64,000 nucleotides of DNA from Alistipes sp. (GCA_022767745.1 JALENN010000006.1:186001-250000); one strand, 5' to 3'. Shown: positions 51,292 to 61,081, counted from the stretch's first letter. The notes: generated by a model from the sequence alone, not told the origin. Numbers and translations are program-made.

Positions 51292-53037
51292 ATGAAGCGT
51301 TTCACGACTCTACTTCTTACAGCGGCCCTTGTCGCCGTCCTGGCCGCCTGCAACCGCAACGGCGTCATCACCGTGCAGCCCGAGCCCGTCATCACGCTCG
51401 ACTCGCCCGACGGCATCTACACCGTCAAGGCGGGACGCGGGATAACCATCGCCCCCACCGTCGAGAACGGCGACGGCGCCGCGTTCGAGTGGATACTCGA
51501 CGGCACCACCGTCGGCACCGACCCCACCTACACCTTCACCATGCAGCAGGCCGGCACCTACTACCTGCTGCTGCGCGTGACCAACTCCACGGGCAGCGAC
51601 GAGGAGGAGATGCGCATCGAGGTGCTGGAGCTGTTGCCCCCCGTCATCACCTTCCCCGAGGCCGTGGAGGGCGTCATCACCGTCGCCACGGGTGAGCCTG
51701 CGGTAATCACCCCCTCGGTGGCCAATGCCGACGGCGCGACCTACGCATGGAGCCTCGACGGCACGGCCGCAGGCAGCGACCCCACCTTCACCTTCACGGG
51801 CGAGGGCACGGGCGACCATAGCCTGACGCTCGCCGTCGAGAACGAGGACGGGCGCGACGAAGCCTCGGTGACGCTGCGCGTGGTGGAGTATGCGCCCCTT
51901 GCGGTCGCGTTCCCCGCCCCCTCGACGCGCTTCGGCGAGGCCGGCGTACGCACCGTCGCCGCGGGCCGCACCATCTGCCTGCGCCCCGTGACCGGCACGG
52001 CCTCGGATAAGAGCTACGAGTGGAGCCTCGACGGCGCTCCCGTCGCCGCCGACGTCCTCACGGCCGGCGGCGCCATCTTCCCCTTCACGCCCGACGCACA
52101 GGGCGAGTACAACGTATCGGTGACCGTAACCGACGCCTCGGGAGCCCGCGGCTCGGCCTCGGTCAAGGTCGTATGCTGCGCCGAGGAGGGAACCTACCGC
52201 CGCCCGGCCACCGCCGCATCGCTCGCCACACCCGACCGCGTGTATGAGTACACGGCCGCACCCGGACAGTTCATCAACGAGCCGCGCTCGGGCTTCGACG
52301 GCGTCACCACGGCCGACGCGGCCGCCGAATATGCCGCCGCACGCCTCGAAAAGGGGCTCTACGTATCGCTCGGGGCATGGGGCGGATACATCGTCGCCGG
52401 CTTCGACCACAGCATCGCCAGTGCCGAGGGTGCCGAGTTCTCGGTCTCGGGCAACATGTTCGACTCGTCGTCGGAGCCCGGCATCGTATGGGTAATGCAG
52501 GACACCAACGGCAACGGCCTGCCCGACGACGAGTGGTACGAGCTCAAGGGATCGGAGTACGGCAAGGCCGAGACCCTCGGCGACTACGCCGTCACCTACT
52601 ACCGCCCGAGCGGCAGCGGCATGTCAGTGCGCTGGACCGACAACCGCGGCGGCGAGGGCGAGGTACCCTACATCCCGTTCCACAAGCACGACACCTACTA
52701 CCCGCAGTGGATCGAGGCCGACAGCTACACCCTCTACGGCGTGCGCCTCTCGCCCAACACCCACACCGACCCCGTGACTGGCAACATCATAAACGGCGCC
52801 TACGACTGGGGTTATGCCGACAACCGCGGCTCGGACTGCGAAACGGGTGACAACGCCGAGGCGGCAGCCGCCAAGTGCTACTTCGACATAGCCAACGCCG
52901 TAGGCGCCGACGGCACGCCCACCGACCTGCAGTATATCGACTTCGTGAAGGTACAGACCGCCATCAACTTCTCGACCCAGCTGCTGGGCGAGATCTCGAC
53001 CGAGGTGCTGGGCATGGCCGACGAGACCCTGAAGTAA
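51292..53037 (+). CDS. surface lipoprotein with PKD-like domains, cobalamin operon
   Basis: 581 residues from ATG 51292 (MKRFTTLLLTAALVAVLAAC): lipobox Cys20. Three PKD/Ig-like domains follow (about 30-115, 116-200, 205-300; repeated W-x-LDG motifs such as FEWILDGTTVG and YAWSLDGTAAG). The C-terminal about 270 residues are a beta domain (GAWGGYIVAGFDHSI, GIVWVMQDTNGNGLPDDEWY) seen in surface proteins of Bacteroidetes B12 loci. It is the first gene under the riboswitch and lies 19 nt before BtuG, so a role in B12 capture is likely but its biochemical job is not established here. Confidence 0.85.
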   Translation: MKRFTTLLLTAALVAVLAACNRNGVITVQPEPVITLDSPDGIYTVKAGRGITIAPTVENGDGAAFEWILDGTTVGTDPTYTFTMQQAGTYYLLLRVTNSTGSDEEEMRIEVLELLPPVITFPEAVEGVITVATGEPAVITPSVANADGATYAWSLDGTAAGSDPTFTFTGEGTGDHSLTLAVENEDGRDEASVTLRVVEYAPLAVAFPAPSTRFGEAGVRTVAAGRTICLRPVTGTASDKSYEWSLDGAPVAADVLTAGGAIFPFTPDAQGEYNVSVTVTDASGARGSASVKVVCCAEEGTYRRPATAASLATPDRVYEYTAAPGQFINEPRSGFDGVTTADAAAEYAAARLEKGLYVSLGAWGGYIVAGFDHSIASAEGAEFSVSGNMFDSSSEPGIVWVMQDTNGNGLPDDEWYELKGSEYGKAETLGDYAVTYYRPSGSGMSVRWTDNRGGEGEVPYIPFHKHDTYYPQWIEADSYTLYGVRLSPNTHTDPVTGNIINGAYDWGYADNRGSDCETGDNAEAAAAKCYFDIANAVGADGTPTDLQYIDFVKVQTAINFSTQLLGEISTEVLGMADETLK

Positions 53038-53056
53038 ACCGCGCAACCGACACAGC

Positions 53057-54142
53057 ATGAACCTACCGACCCTCGCACGCATCACGGCAGCCGCGGCGGC
53101 GCTCACGCTCGCCGCCTGCATGAAGTACGACTACAACCTGCCGCCCGACATGGGCTACGGCGACCTGACCGAAGCCACGGGCGACGGCCTGTTCATCGTC
53201 AACGAGGGCAACTTCATGTACGGCAACGCCACCCTCTCGTACTACGACCCCGCCGCGCGCAAGGTGCAGAACGAGGTCTTCGCCCGCGCCAACGGCATGA
53301 AACTGGGCGACGTGGCGCAGTCGATGACCGTGCACGGCGACATGGGGTGGATCGTGGTGAACAACTCGCACGTGGTCTTCGCCATCGACCTGCGCACCTT
53401 CCGCGAGGTGGGACGGATCACGGGCTTCACCTCGCCGCGATACATTCACTTCGTATCGGACACCAAGGCCTACGTCACGCAGATATGGGACCCGCGCATC
53501 TGCATCGTCGACCCGCAGCGCTACGAGATCACGGGATACATCGACTGCCCGGGCATGACGCCCGAAAACGCCTCGACCGAGCAGATGGTACAGATAGGCG
53601 ACTACGTCTACGTCAACTGCTGGTCGTACCAGAACCGCCTGCTGAAGATCGACACCCGCACCGACAAGATTGTCGCCGAACTCGAGGTGGGCATACAGCC
53701 CACGTCGCTGGCCGCCGACCGCAACGGCAAGCTGTGGACCGTCACCGACGGCGGCTTCGAGGGCAGCCCCTACGGCCACGAGGCCCCGGCGCTCTACCGC
53801 ATCGACCCCGACACGTTCACCGTCGAGAAGACGTTCCGTTTCCGCCTGGGTGACGCCCCCTCGGAGATAGCCATCGACGGCGCTGGCGCCACGCTCTACT
53901 GGATCAACGACGACATCTGGCGCATGGATGTCGACGACGACCGCCTGCCCGTGCGCCCCTTCATCGAGAGCCGCGGCACGATATACTACGGTCTGACGGT
54001 CGACCCCGCGACGTCGGAGATATACGTCGCCGACGCCATAGACTACGTGCAGAACGGCATAATCTACCGCTACGACACGGCCGGCACGCTCGTCGACTCG
54101 TTCTACGTCGGCGTCACGCCCGGCGCCTTCTGCTGGAAATAA
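53057..54142 (+). CDS. btuG: BtuG-type surface cobalamin-binding beta-propeller lipoprotein
   Basis: 361 residues, lipobox TLAACMKY (Cys22). The rest is a seven-bladed DUF5074/YncE-like propeller: GLFIVNEGNFMYGNATLSYY, INNSHV-type blade ends (VVNNSHVVFAIDL), VNCWSYQNRLLKIDT and EIYVADAIDYVQNG. Bacteroides BtuG proteins of this type bind B12 with extreme affinity at the cell surface and hand it to BtuB. Position between the surface lipoprotein and the TonB receptor, under a B12 riboswitch, makes the assignment strong. Confidence 0.9.
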   Translation: MNLPTLARITAAAAALTLAACMKYDYNLPPDMGYGDLTEATGDGLFIVNEGNFMYGNATLSYYDPAARKVQNEVFARANGMKLGDVAQSMTVHGDMGWIVVNNSHVVFAIDLRTFREVGRITGFTSPRYIHFVSDTKAYVTQIWDPRICIVDPQRYEITGYIDCPGMTPENASTEQMVQIGDYVYVNCWSYQNRLLKIDTRTDKIVAELEVGIQPTSLAADRNGKLWTVTDGGFEGSPYGHEAPALYRIDPDTFTVEKTFRFRLGDAPSEIAIDGAGATLYWINDDIWRMDVDDDRLPVRPFIESRGTIYYGLTVDPATSEIYVADAIDYVQNGIIYRYDTAGTLVDSFYVGVTPGAFCWK

Positions 54143-54154
54143 CCCCCCACCGCC

Positions 54155-56257
54155 ATGAAACCCCGCATTTCAGCCATACCGCTCCGCACGCTCCTGGCCG
54201 CCGCCACGCTGCTCGCCGCCGCCACCGCCGCCGCGCAGCAGCGCGACACCACCGCCGCCGCGGGACGCACGGCCTACACCGTCGACATCGAACACGTGGA
54301 GGTCACCGCCACGCGCCCCATGAAGCAGATAGGCGTGCAGCGCACACACCTCGACTCGGCCGTGCTGCGCGACAACATATCGCTCTCGCTGGCCGACGCC
54401 CTCACGTTCAACTCGACGGTCTTCATCAAGCAGTACGGGCGCGCCACGCTCTCGACGGCATCGTTCCGCGGCACGTCGCCCTCGCACACGCAGGTGACAT
54501 GGAACGGCATGAAGATCAACTCGCCGATGCTGGGTATGACCGACTTTTCGATGATACCCTCCTACTTCATCGACGACGCGTCGCTGCTGCACGGCACCTC
54601 GTCGGTGAACGTCACGGGCGGAGGCCTGGGCGGTGCCATAGTCCTCTCGACGGAGCCGGCGAAACAACAGGGCTTCGGCCTGCAGTACGTGCAGGGGGCG
54701 GGATCGTTCTCCACCTTCGACGAGTACCTGCGCCTGACCTACGGCAACGACCGCTGGCAGGTGTCGACGCGCGTCAGCGTGGCATCCTCGCCCAACGATT
54801 TCCGATACACCAACCGCGACAAGAAGGAGAACATCTACGACGACCAGCACAACATCATCGGCCAGTACTACCCCGTCGAGCGCAACCGCAACGGCGCCTT
54901 CCGCGACCTGCACCTGCTGCAGGAGGCCTACTACAACACGGGACGCGGCGACCGCTTCGGACTGACGGCATGGTATGTCAACTCGCGGCGCGGCATACCG
55001 CTGCTGAGCGTAAGCTATGCCGACGACGACTACGAGAACCTGCAGCGCGAGCATACGCTGCGCAGCGTCCTCTCGTGGGACCGCGTCCGCACGAAGTACA
55101 AGATCGCCGCCAAGGCGGGATACGTCAACTCGTGGCTGGCCTACGACTACAGCCGCGACCTGGGCAACGGCGTCATGGCGCAGATGATACGCTCGCGCAG
55201 CCGCGTAAACACCATATACGGACAGATCGGGGGCGAATACTACGCCGGCAGTAAGTGGCTGCTGACGGCCGACATTACGGCCCACCAGCACTTCGTCGTC
55301 AGCTCCGACAAGAACATCATCACGCAGCAGGGCGGCTCGGCCGTCGTCGGCTACGACAAGGCGCGCATCGAGCTCTCGGGATACGTCTCGGCCAAGTGGC
55401 GCCCCACCGACCGCCTCGGCATCTCGGCCGCGCTGCGCGAGGAGATCTACGGCGGCACCGCCTCGCCCGTCATCCCCGCAGCCTTCGTCGACTACCTCGT
55501 CTCGCGCCGCGGGCAGGTGGTGGTGAAGGCATCCGTCTCGCGCAACTACCGCTTCCCGACGCTCAACGACCTCTACTTCCTGCCGGGCGGCAACCCCGAC
55601 CTGAAGAAGGAGAACGGCTTCTCCTACGACGGCGGCATCGAGGCCTCGGCGGGCGACGGCAAGCACTTCTCGATAAACGGCTCGGCCACCGCCTTCGACT
55701 CATATATCGACGACTGGATCATCTGGCTGCCCAACGCCAAGGGCTACTGGACCCCCAAGAACATAAAACGCGTGCACGCCTACGGCGTCGAACTCAAGGG
55801 ATCGCTCCGCTGGCGCATCGATTCGAAGTGGAACCTCTCGATGGACGGCAACTTCGCATGGACACCCTCGATAAACCAGGGCGAGAAGATCAGCGAGGCC
55901 GACCGCTCGGTGGGCAAGCAGCTCGTATATGTGCCCGAATATTCGTCGTCGGTGACGGGACGCCTGGCATACGGCCCGTGGCGCCTGGTCTACCGCTGGT
56001 GCTACTACTCGGAGCGATACACCATGTCGAGCAACGACAACACCATCACGGGCTACCTCACGCCCTACTTCATGAACGACCTCTCGATCGAGCGCCTCAT
56101 TCCCCTGCGCTGGGCCGACACCTCTGTCAAGCTGCAGATAAACAACCTCTTCAACGAGGAGTACCGCTCGGTGCTCGCCCACCCCATGCCCCGCATGAAC
56201 TTCGAGGTCTTCCTCGACATACGGCCCCGATGGGGTAAGAACCGGGCCGAACGGTAA
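54155..56257 (+). CDS. btuB: TonB-dependent vitamin B12 receptor
   Basis: 700 residues: signal peptide ending AAAQQ (about 30), TonB-box region (VDIEHVEVTATRPMKQIG), plug domain (about 50-165; SLADALTFNSTVFIKQYG, STASFRGTSPSHTQVTWNG) and a 22-strand barrel with the final MNFEVFLDIRPRW. It lacks the carboxypeptidase-like N-terminal domain of SusC proteins, as expected for BtuB. Role: energised import of B12 through the outer membrane, with BtuG as lid. It starts 12 nt after btuG and ends the operon; no btuCDF genes follow in the window. Confidence 0.92.
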   Translation: MKPRISAIPLRTLLAAATLLAAATAAAQQRDTTAAAGRTAYTVDIEHVEVTATRPMKQIGVQRTHLDSAVLRDNISLSLADALTFNSTVFIKQYGRATLSTASFRGTSPSHTQVTWNGMKINSPMLGMTDFSMIPSYFIDDASLLHGTSSVNVTGGGLGGAIVLSTEPAKQQGFGLQYVQGAGSFSTFDEYLRLTYGNDRWQVSTRVSVASSPNDFRYTNRDKKENIYDDQHNIIGQYYPVERNRNGAFRDLHLLQEAYYNTGRGDRFGLTAWYVNSRRGIPLLSVSYADDDYENLQREHTLRSVLSWDRVRTKYKIAAKAGYVNSWLAYDYSRDLGNGVMAQMIRSRSRVNTIYGQIGGEYYAGSKWLLTADITAHQHFVVSSDKNIITQQGGSAVVGYDKARIELSGYVSAKWRPTDRLGISAALREEIYGGTASPVIPAAFVDYLVSRRGQVVVKASVSRNYRFPTLNDLYFLPGGNPDLKKENGFSYDGGIEASAGDGKHFSINGSATAFDSYIDDWIIWLPNAKGYWTPKNIKRVHAYGVELKGSLRWRIDSKWNLSMDGNFAWTPSINQGEKISEADRSVGKQLVYVPEYSSSVTGRLAYGPWRLVYRWCYYSERYTMSSNDNTITGYLTPYFMNDLSIERLIPLRWADTSVKLQINNLFNEEYRSVLAHPMPRMNFEVFLDIRPRWGKNRAER

Positions 56258-56576
56258 CCTCCGCACGGCCCCAGCCGCAATTTTCACAGTTTTTTCCGCT
56301 GCGACCTTTCCGCTGCGACCCTCGCGCTGCGCTCCTCCCGCCACGCACCTCGCGCCGCAACTCTTCCCCCGCGATTTTCCCGCCACAATCCCTCTTTCGC
56401 GCCAGCGCCCCGCGCATTTTACCTCCGCCGCCACGTACCTGCACATTCAGCCTCCGCACGGCCGCATTACGGTATGCTGCGCGGGCATACACTATGCGCC
56501 CGCACAGGCACGACCAACCGCGCGCTGCGGCAGCGCACCGATCGCAAAATGGTTTTGAGGGTGATTTATGACAAAG
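56258..56576. repeat. C-rich low-complexity intergenic region
   Basis: About 320 nt without a gene. The plus strand is strikingly pyrimidine-rich up to about 56450, built of degenerate CCGC-n-ATTTTCCCGCC-like blocks, with one exact 14-bp tandem duplication (TTTCCGCTGCGACC at 56293-56306 and 56307-56320). No clear terminator for btuB was found here. Confidence 0.55.
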
Positions 56577-56579
56577 AAA

Positions 56580-56606
56580 AAAACCTGTCGGACTTCGACA
56601 GGTTTT
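56580..56606 (-). terminator. terminator of tRNA-Glu
   Basis: The stem AAACCTGTCG / CGACAGGTTT with a 5-nt loop; on the minus strand it runs into seven T (56583-56577), 3 nt beyond the tRNA 3' end. Confidence 0.85.
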
Positions 56607-56608
56607 CG

Positions 56609-56680
56609 TAGTGGATAGGGGATTCGAACCCCTATGTCATGCGTGAGAGGCATGTATCCTAGCCCTTAGATGAATCCACC
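56609..56680 (-). tRNA. tRNA-Glu (anticodon CTC)
   Basis: 72 nt. Acceptor GGTGGAT / ATCCACT (first pair G-U), D-arm CTAAGGGCTAG, anticodon stem CATGC/GCATG with loop CTCTCAC (anticodon at 56647-56645), T-arm AGGGG-TTCGAAT-CCCCT. CCA not encoded. It reads GAG. Confidence 0.95.
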
Positions 56681-56697
56681 TTGTTTGTTTGATGCTG

Positions 56698-56728
56698 CAA
56701 AGATAGGGCAAAAATTATTACCTGCAAA
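56698..56728 (-). promoter_or_regulatory. promoter of tRNA-Glu
   Basis: TTTG (56728-56725), 19 nt, TATCTTTG (56705-56698), ending 18 nt before the tRNA 5' end. Consensus quality. Confidence 0.75.
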
Positions 56729-56951
56729 CTTTTCGGCAAAAAAAAATGCACCAAAGTGCAAAATTTCTTTCCCCACCCCCTCTCCAAGCCCCTGCAGAGG
56801 GTCTCTGACGCCCGATTTACTTCCCGCAGCGTCCAGCCGCACCGCACTGACCGATCCGCATGGCCGCCGTCAGCGAAGCAGGAAAAAAGAGCGGGCGGGC
56901 ATCCTTCCGATGCCCGTCCGCCGATTTATCCTTCCGGATCAGGGACAGCCG

Positions 56952-59771
56952 TTAGAGCTCCTTGATGCGCACGTTGCGCAGCTTGAGACCCTCGCCGTGG
57001 CCCAGGAATCCGATGTAACCGGTCTTGTTGAACAGACCCGGGTGGTTCAGGTGATCCACCGTGTAGGGGTTGTGGTTGCTGCCGTCGGGAGCCACGTTGT
57101 GACCCTTGCAGGCAGTGCGGATGTTACCGTCGACGATAACCTCGCCGTTAACCGTAACCTTGATGCGGTCACCCTGTACGCGGATCTCCTCGGTGTTCCA
57201 CTGACCCAGCTCGGGCGATACGATACGCTTGGCGGGGATGATGCCATATACCGAGCCGTGTACCTGATACTCGCGCAGGTTGGCGTAGATCGGGTCGTCG
57301 TGGTCGAGGATCTGGATCTCCATGCCGTGGTAGGCGGCATCCTTGCCCATCTCGGCGCGGATACCGACACCGTTGTTCACACCGGCGCGGTCGAAGCAGA
57401 ACTCGAAGCGCAGCACGAAGTCCTTGTACTCCTTCTTGCTGTAGAGGTTGCCCGTCGAGCCGTAGGCGGCCGTAACGTACATGTAGCCGTCGATGGGCTG
57501 ATAAGCGTCGAGGTTACCCTGCCACTTGTCCATCGATACGCCGTCGAAGAGCATCTCGAAGCCCTCGGCCTCCTCCTCGGGGGTCAGCTTCGATACGATC
57601 GAGTGCGATGCGCGCTCGGTGTTCTCCGAGATGAACTTCTCGATATCCTTGCGCTTGTATACGGCATCCGAGTCGTTGAGCGTAGCGCCCACCTTCTCCA
57701 GCAGGGCCTTCACCTCGGCGCTGTAGAACTCGGGGTGCTTGGTAGCAATCTCGAGGATCGTATTGGCGGCAGCCTGTGCCGTCTCGGCATTGTCGAGATA
57801 CTCCGCAGCCAGCATCATACCCTGATAGGTCTGCGTGGGCGACAGAGCGCGCAGGGCCATGTTCTTGAGCTGGGTTTTGGGATCCATCTCCAGAGCCTTG
57901 CGGTAGTTCATGTACTTAACCTGCGCATTGAGCTTCTTCGACGCCTGCGTCAGCTGGATATAACGCTCCAGAGCCGCCTCGCGAAGATCGGCATTCTCCG
58001 TTGCTATCTGATAGAGATAAGGTATCATGGCATCGTCGGCAACCATCATCATACCGGCAAATGCAGGACCGCTCTTCTTGTTTGCCTTGTAACCCTCTAC
58101 CAGCATCGGGATAACCTCGGCAGAACCGGTGGCGGCCAGCACGGGATAGTACATCTCGGCCTTGCTGCCGGCCTTCTTCATGCGGGCCTCGATCATGGCA
58201 ACCTGCTCCGAAGCCGGCTTGTCGATAATGGCCTCGTTTACGGCATCGTAGTTGCACTTGCCGCTCTCATACAGGCCACACAGAGCCTCGAAGTTCTTCT
58301 CCGTAACCACATTGGGGATCAGCTTGGCGACATCGTTGCCAGCCTCGGCCATGGCCAGCACGGCGTCGGCAGCCTCGGGAATGCGGCGCGTATTGAGCAC
58401 AGCCAGAGCAATATCCTTGGCTATGCCACCCTTGCCCAGCATCTCGACAACGGCATCGTTCACACGGCCGTTGAACGAGAGAAGAGCGTCCTTGACTAAG
58501 TTCATATCAGCCACGAGAGCAGCCATAGCAGCCTCATCGCCACCGTCAGCAGGCTTCTGCAGGCTCTCGGCCTTGGCCACGATAGCGGCAAGGGCCTTCT
58601 CGCCGCCGATCTTGCTGGCGGCAGCCACGGCCGAAGCAACGACCTCGGCATCCGTGTCGTTCATGGCGGCAGCCACGGCGTCGATCTGCGATGCGGCGTG
58701 AGCCGTACCCAGCCAGTTCAGCACGTCGGCCTTGGCCTCGCCCTCCAGCGAGGGAATCATGGCGGCGAAGCGTGCATATACGCCGTCGTCGGCATAGTCA
58801 TCGGCCAGGCGCAGCGCACCCACACGGTACTCGCGGTTTTCATCCTTCATGGCCTTCTCCAGCGTGGGCAGCACGTCGGCGCTCTCGACACGGGCTACGA
58901 TCTCCAGACCGGCCGAACGGACGTTCACCTTCGGCGACGCCTTCATCAGCTTCTTGGCAGCCTTCAGCGCGGCAACGGGATCGGTATCGGCCAGCTTGGT
59001 CAGCAGGGCAACGTATGACGAGTAGGCATCCGTAGCCTCGAAGCCGTAGTCAACGGCCTTGGCAGCGGCAGCGAGCGTCTTGACCGACTTGGCGGTACCG
59101 CACGAAGCCAGAGCGCGGTAGATCTCCACCATCTCCGTCTCCTCGCCACCCTGGGCAGCCCATGCGAGGAGGATATCCTCGGCGCCCTCGATGTCTTTGT
59201 ATGAAGCGATATGTGCCAGACGCGCACGGCTCAGGCCGTTGGCGTTCTGCTCCTGCATCAGAGCCAGCACGGTAGGCTCGGTACCGGGCAGCGTGGCCAG
59301 GGCACGGGCCGCGAAGTCGCCCTGATACTCGTCACCGAGCAGCGCGGCGAAGTACTCCGCATCGTCGGTGGTGGCGCAGCGCTCCAGCACGGTCAGCAGG
59401 AAAGCCTTCGTGGTGGGGTCGCCGCACTTGTCGGCCGCATTGCGCAGACCCTCGCGCACGCCGTCGCGCAGCGCGTCGTTACCCTTCTCGGTGACATACC
59501 ATGCCACGCCGTTGAGGGCATACTCCATGGGCGAGTTGTTCACGCCCTCGGCCGCGGGCTTCAGCATGCCGGCAATCATCTCGATGCCCTCGCTGCCCGT
59601 GGCGGCGATTTCGCCCATGAGCTGGTTGTACAAGCCGGCATCGGCTGCCGGCAGCTGGTTCAACGCGTCGGCTACGATCGTAGATGCGACACGGCCGCGC
59701 GCATCCTGTGCGTTGACCGCCGCAAAGGGCAGCATCGCAAGCAGGAGTATCGATATAAACAGTTTTTTCAT
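56952..59771 (-). CDS. HEAT-repeat / DUF1080 (3-keto-disaccharide hydrolase-like) secreted protein
   Basis: 939 residues. Signal peptide (1-21), then about 700 residues of helical HEAT-like repeats (for example SAGLEIVARVESADVLPTLE and VLNWLGTAHAASQIDAVAAA), then a C-terminal DUF1080 jelly roll (about 740-939; GFEMLFDGVSMDKWQGN, FVLRFEFCFDRAGVNNGVG, GMEIQILDHDDP, PGLFNKTGYIGFLGHGEG). DUF1080 proteins are linked to hydrolysis or elimination of 3-keto-glycosides. It lies 30 nt after the Gfo/Idh gene, matching the Bacteroides pairing of oxidoreductase and HEAT-DUF1080 protein. Periplasmic. Confidence 0.87.
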   Translation of the reverse strand: MKKLFISILLLAMLPFAAVNAQDARGRVASTIVADALNQLPAADAGLYNQLMGEIAATGSEGIEMIAGMLKPAAEGVNNSPMEYALNGVAWYVTEKGNDALRDGVREGLRNAADKCGDPTTKAFLLTVLERCATTDDAEYFAALLGDEYQGDFAARALATLPGTEPTVLALMQEQNANGLSRARLAHIASYKDIEGAEDILLAWAAQGGEETEMVEIYRALASCGTAKSVKTLAAAAKAVDYGFEATDAYSSYVALLTKLADTDPVAALKAAKKLMKASPKVNVRSAGLEIVARVESADVLPTLEKAMKDENREYRVGALRLADDYADDGVYARFAAMIPSLEGEAKADVLNWLGTAHAASQIDAVAAAMNDTDAEVVASAVAAASKIGGEKALAAIVAKAESLQKPADGGDEAAMAALVADMNLVKDALLSFNGRVNDAVVEMLGKGGIAKDIALAVLNTRRIPEAADAVLAMAEAGNDVAKLIPNVVTEKNFEALCGLYESGKCNYDAVNEAIIDKPASEQVAMIEARMKKAGSKAEMYYPVLAATGSAEVIPMLVEGYKANKKSGPAFAGMMMVADDAMIPYLYQIATENADLREAALERYIQLTQASKKLNAQVKYMNYRKALEMDPKTQLKNMALRALSPTQTYQGMMLAAEYLDNAETAQAAANTILEIATKHPEFYSAEVKALLEKVGATLNDSDAVYKRKDIEKFISENTERASHSIVSKLTPEEEAEGFEMLFDGVSMDKWQGNLDAYQPIDGYMYVTAAYGSTGNLYSKKEYKDFVLRFEFCFDRAGVNNGVGIRAEMGKDAAYHGMEIQILDHDDPIYANLREYQVHGSVYGIIPAKRIVSPELGQWNTEEIRVQGDRIKVTVNGEVIVDGNIRTACKGHNVAPDGSNHNPYTVDHLNHPGLFNKTGYIGFLGHGEGLKLRNVRIKEL

Positions 59772-59800
59772 TGTTCTTTTACGGGTTTAGGTGTTAGGCA

Positions 59801-61081
59801 TCAGATTTTCCACGGTGCGCGCATGGGCTGGTCGATAAGGGCGTTGGCCGCGTCGTCGTTGATGAACTTCAGCGCAACGGGGTCGAACTCCAGCGTGCGG
59901 TTCAGACGCAGCGCGCAGAGACCCATGTTGACGATCGTTGCCGAACGGAAGCCGTTGATCTCGTTCAGGGCGAACTTCTCGCGGTTGTGGATACACTTGA
60001 TGAAGTCGGTGTTCTGCGGCTCGGGATCGGGCAGCTCGGCCAGCTTGTTCATGATGTTGGGGATGGTGCAGTTGAAGCCCTGGTAGAGCTTGCCCTTCGG
60101 GCCCTCGATGTAGGGAGCCGTCGGGTCGCCGTGGTCCTCGCCCTGAAGGATGATCTGGCAGCCGTCCTCATACGTGTAGACGATCTTGCGCCACGTACCG
60201 ATGGCATCGGGGTGCTGCTGCGGGGCGTCCACCTCGACCTTCACGGGCGACGTATTGTCCTTGCCCAGGATGTACTGCACGGGGTCGATGTAGTGCTGGC
60301 CCATATCGCCCAGGCCGCCGCCGTCGTAGTCCCAGTAACCGCGGAAGGTCTGGTGCGTACGGTGCTCGTTGTAGGGCTTGTAGGGGGCGGGGCCCAGCCA
60401 CAGGTCGTAGTCGAGATTCTTGGGCACGGGCTGCGGCACAAGATTCTCCTTACCTACCCAGAAGAACTTCCAGTTGAAGCCCGTGTAGCCCGAGATGGTC
60501 ACCTTCAGGGGCCAGCCCAGCATGCCGCTGTCGACAAGTTTCTTCAGGGGCTTTACGGTGGTGCCCAGGCCGTAGAACGTATCCTGGAAACGGAACCACG
60601 TGTTCAGACGGAAGATGCGGTTGTTCTGACGCACGGCCTCCATCACGCGCTTACCCTCGCCGATGGTACGCGTCATGGGTTTCTCGCACCAGATATCCTT
60701 ACCGGCCTTTGCCGCCTCGACGGCCATGATGCCGTGCCAGTGGGGAGGCGTTGCCACGTGTACGATGTCGACGTTGGGGTCGTTGATCAGGTCGCGGTAG
60801 AAGTGGTAGGTCTTGGTGGTCTCGCCGAGCTGCGACTTGGCCTGCTCGAAAGCCTGCTGCAGGTGGTTGCTGTCGACGTCGCACAACGCCACCAGACGGC
60901 AGCGCTCGTCCGAGGTGAAGTGGTAGCTGCTGCGGCCGATACCGCCCGTTCCGATGATACCCTTGGTCAACTGGTCGTTGGGGGCCACATGACCCGGACC
61001 TCCGAGTACGCGGCGCGGGATGATCGTAAAGAGCGCCATGCCACCCAGAGTCTTTAGAAAGTCCTTTCTGTTGATAGCCAT
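59801..61081 (-). CDS. secreted Gfo/Idh/MocA family oxidoreductase
   Basis: 426 residues from ATG 61081 (MAINRKDFLKTLGGMALF), a Tat-like leader with Arg-Lys in place of twin Arg. Rossmann motif KGIIGTGGIGRSSYHF (about 39), then VALCDVDSNHLQQAF, VHVATPPHWHGIMAVEAAK and CEKPMTRTIGEG, the EKP motif of the family. The C-terminal domain has GGGLGDMGQHYIDPVQYILG. Likely role: oxidation at C3 of a sugar unit in the periplasm, feeding the DUF1080 partner; this rests on gene pairing, not on sequence alone. Confidence 0.87.
   Translation of the reverse strand: MAINRKDFLKTLGGMALFTIIPRRVLGGPGHVAPNDQLTKGIIGTGGIGRSSYHFTSDERCRLVALCDVDSNHLQQAFEQAKSQLGETTKTYHFYRDLINDPNVDIVHVATPPHWHGIMAVEAAKAGKDIWCEKPMTRTIGEGKRVMEAVRQNNRIFRLNTWFRFQDTFYGLGTTVKPLKKLVDSGMLGWPLKVTISGYTGFNWKFFWVGKENLVPQPVPKNLDYDLWLGPAPYKPYNEHRTHQTFRGYWDYDGGGLGDMGQHYIDPVQYILGKDNTSPVKVEVDAPQQHPDAIGTWRKIVYTYEDGCQIILQGEDHGDPTAPYIEGPKGKLYQGFNCTIPNIMNKLAELPDPEPQNTDFIKCIHNREKFALNEINGFRSATIVNMGLCALRLNRTLEFDPVALKFINDDAANALIDQPMRAPWKI

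Noticed and set aside
50691..51416. A 241-codon minus-strand frame across the riboswitch region.
   Set aside because: It lies antisense to a well-defined cobalamin riboswitch and the next gene's start, with low-complexity Arg/Gly composition.
56285..56450. The C-rich blocks after btuB as a possible CRISPR or structured RNA array.
   Set aside because: Spacing and sequence of the blocks are irregular, apart from one 14-bp duplication, and no spacer-repeat alternation exists.
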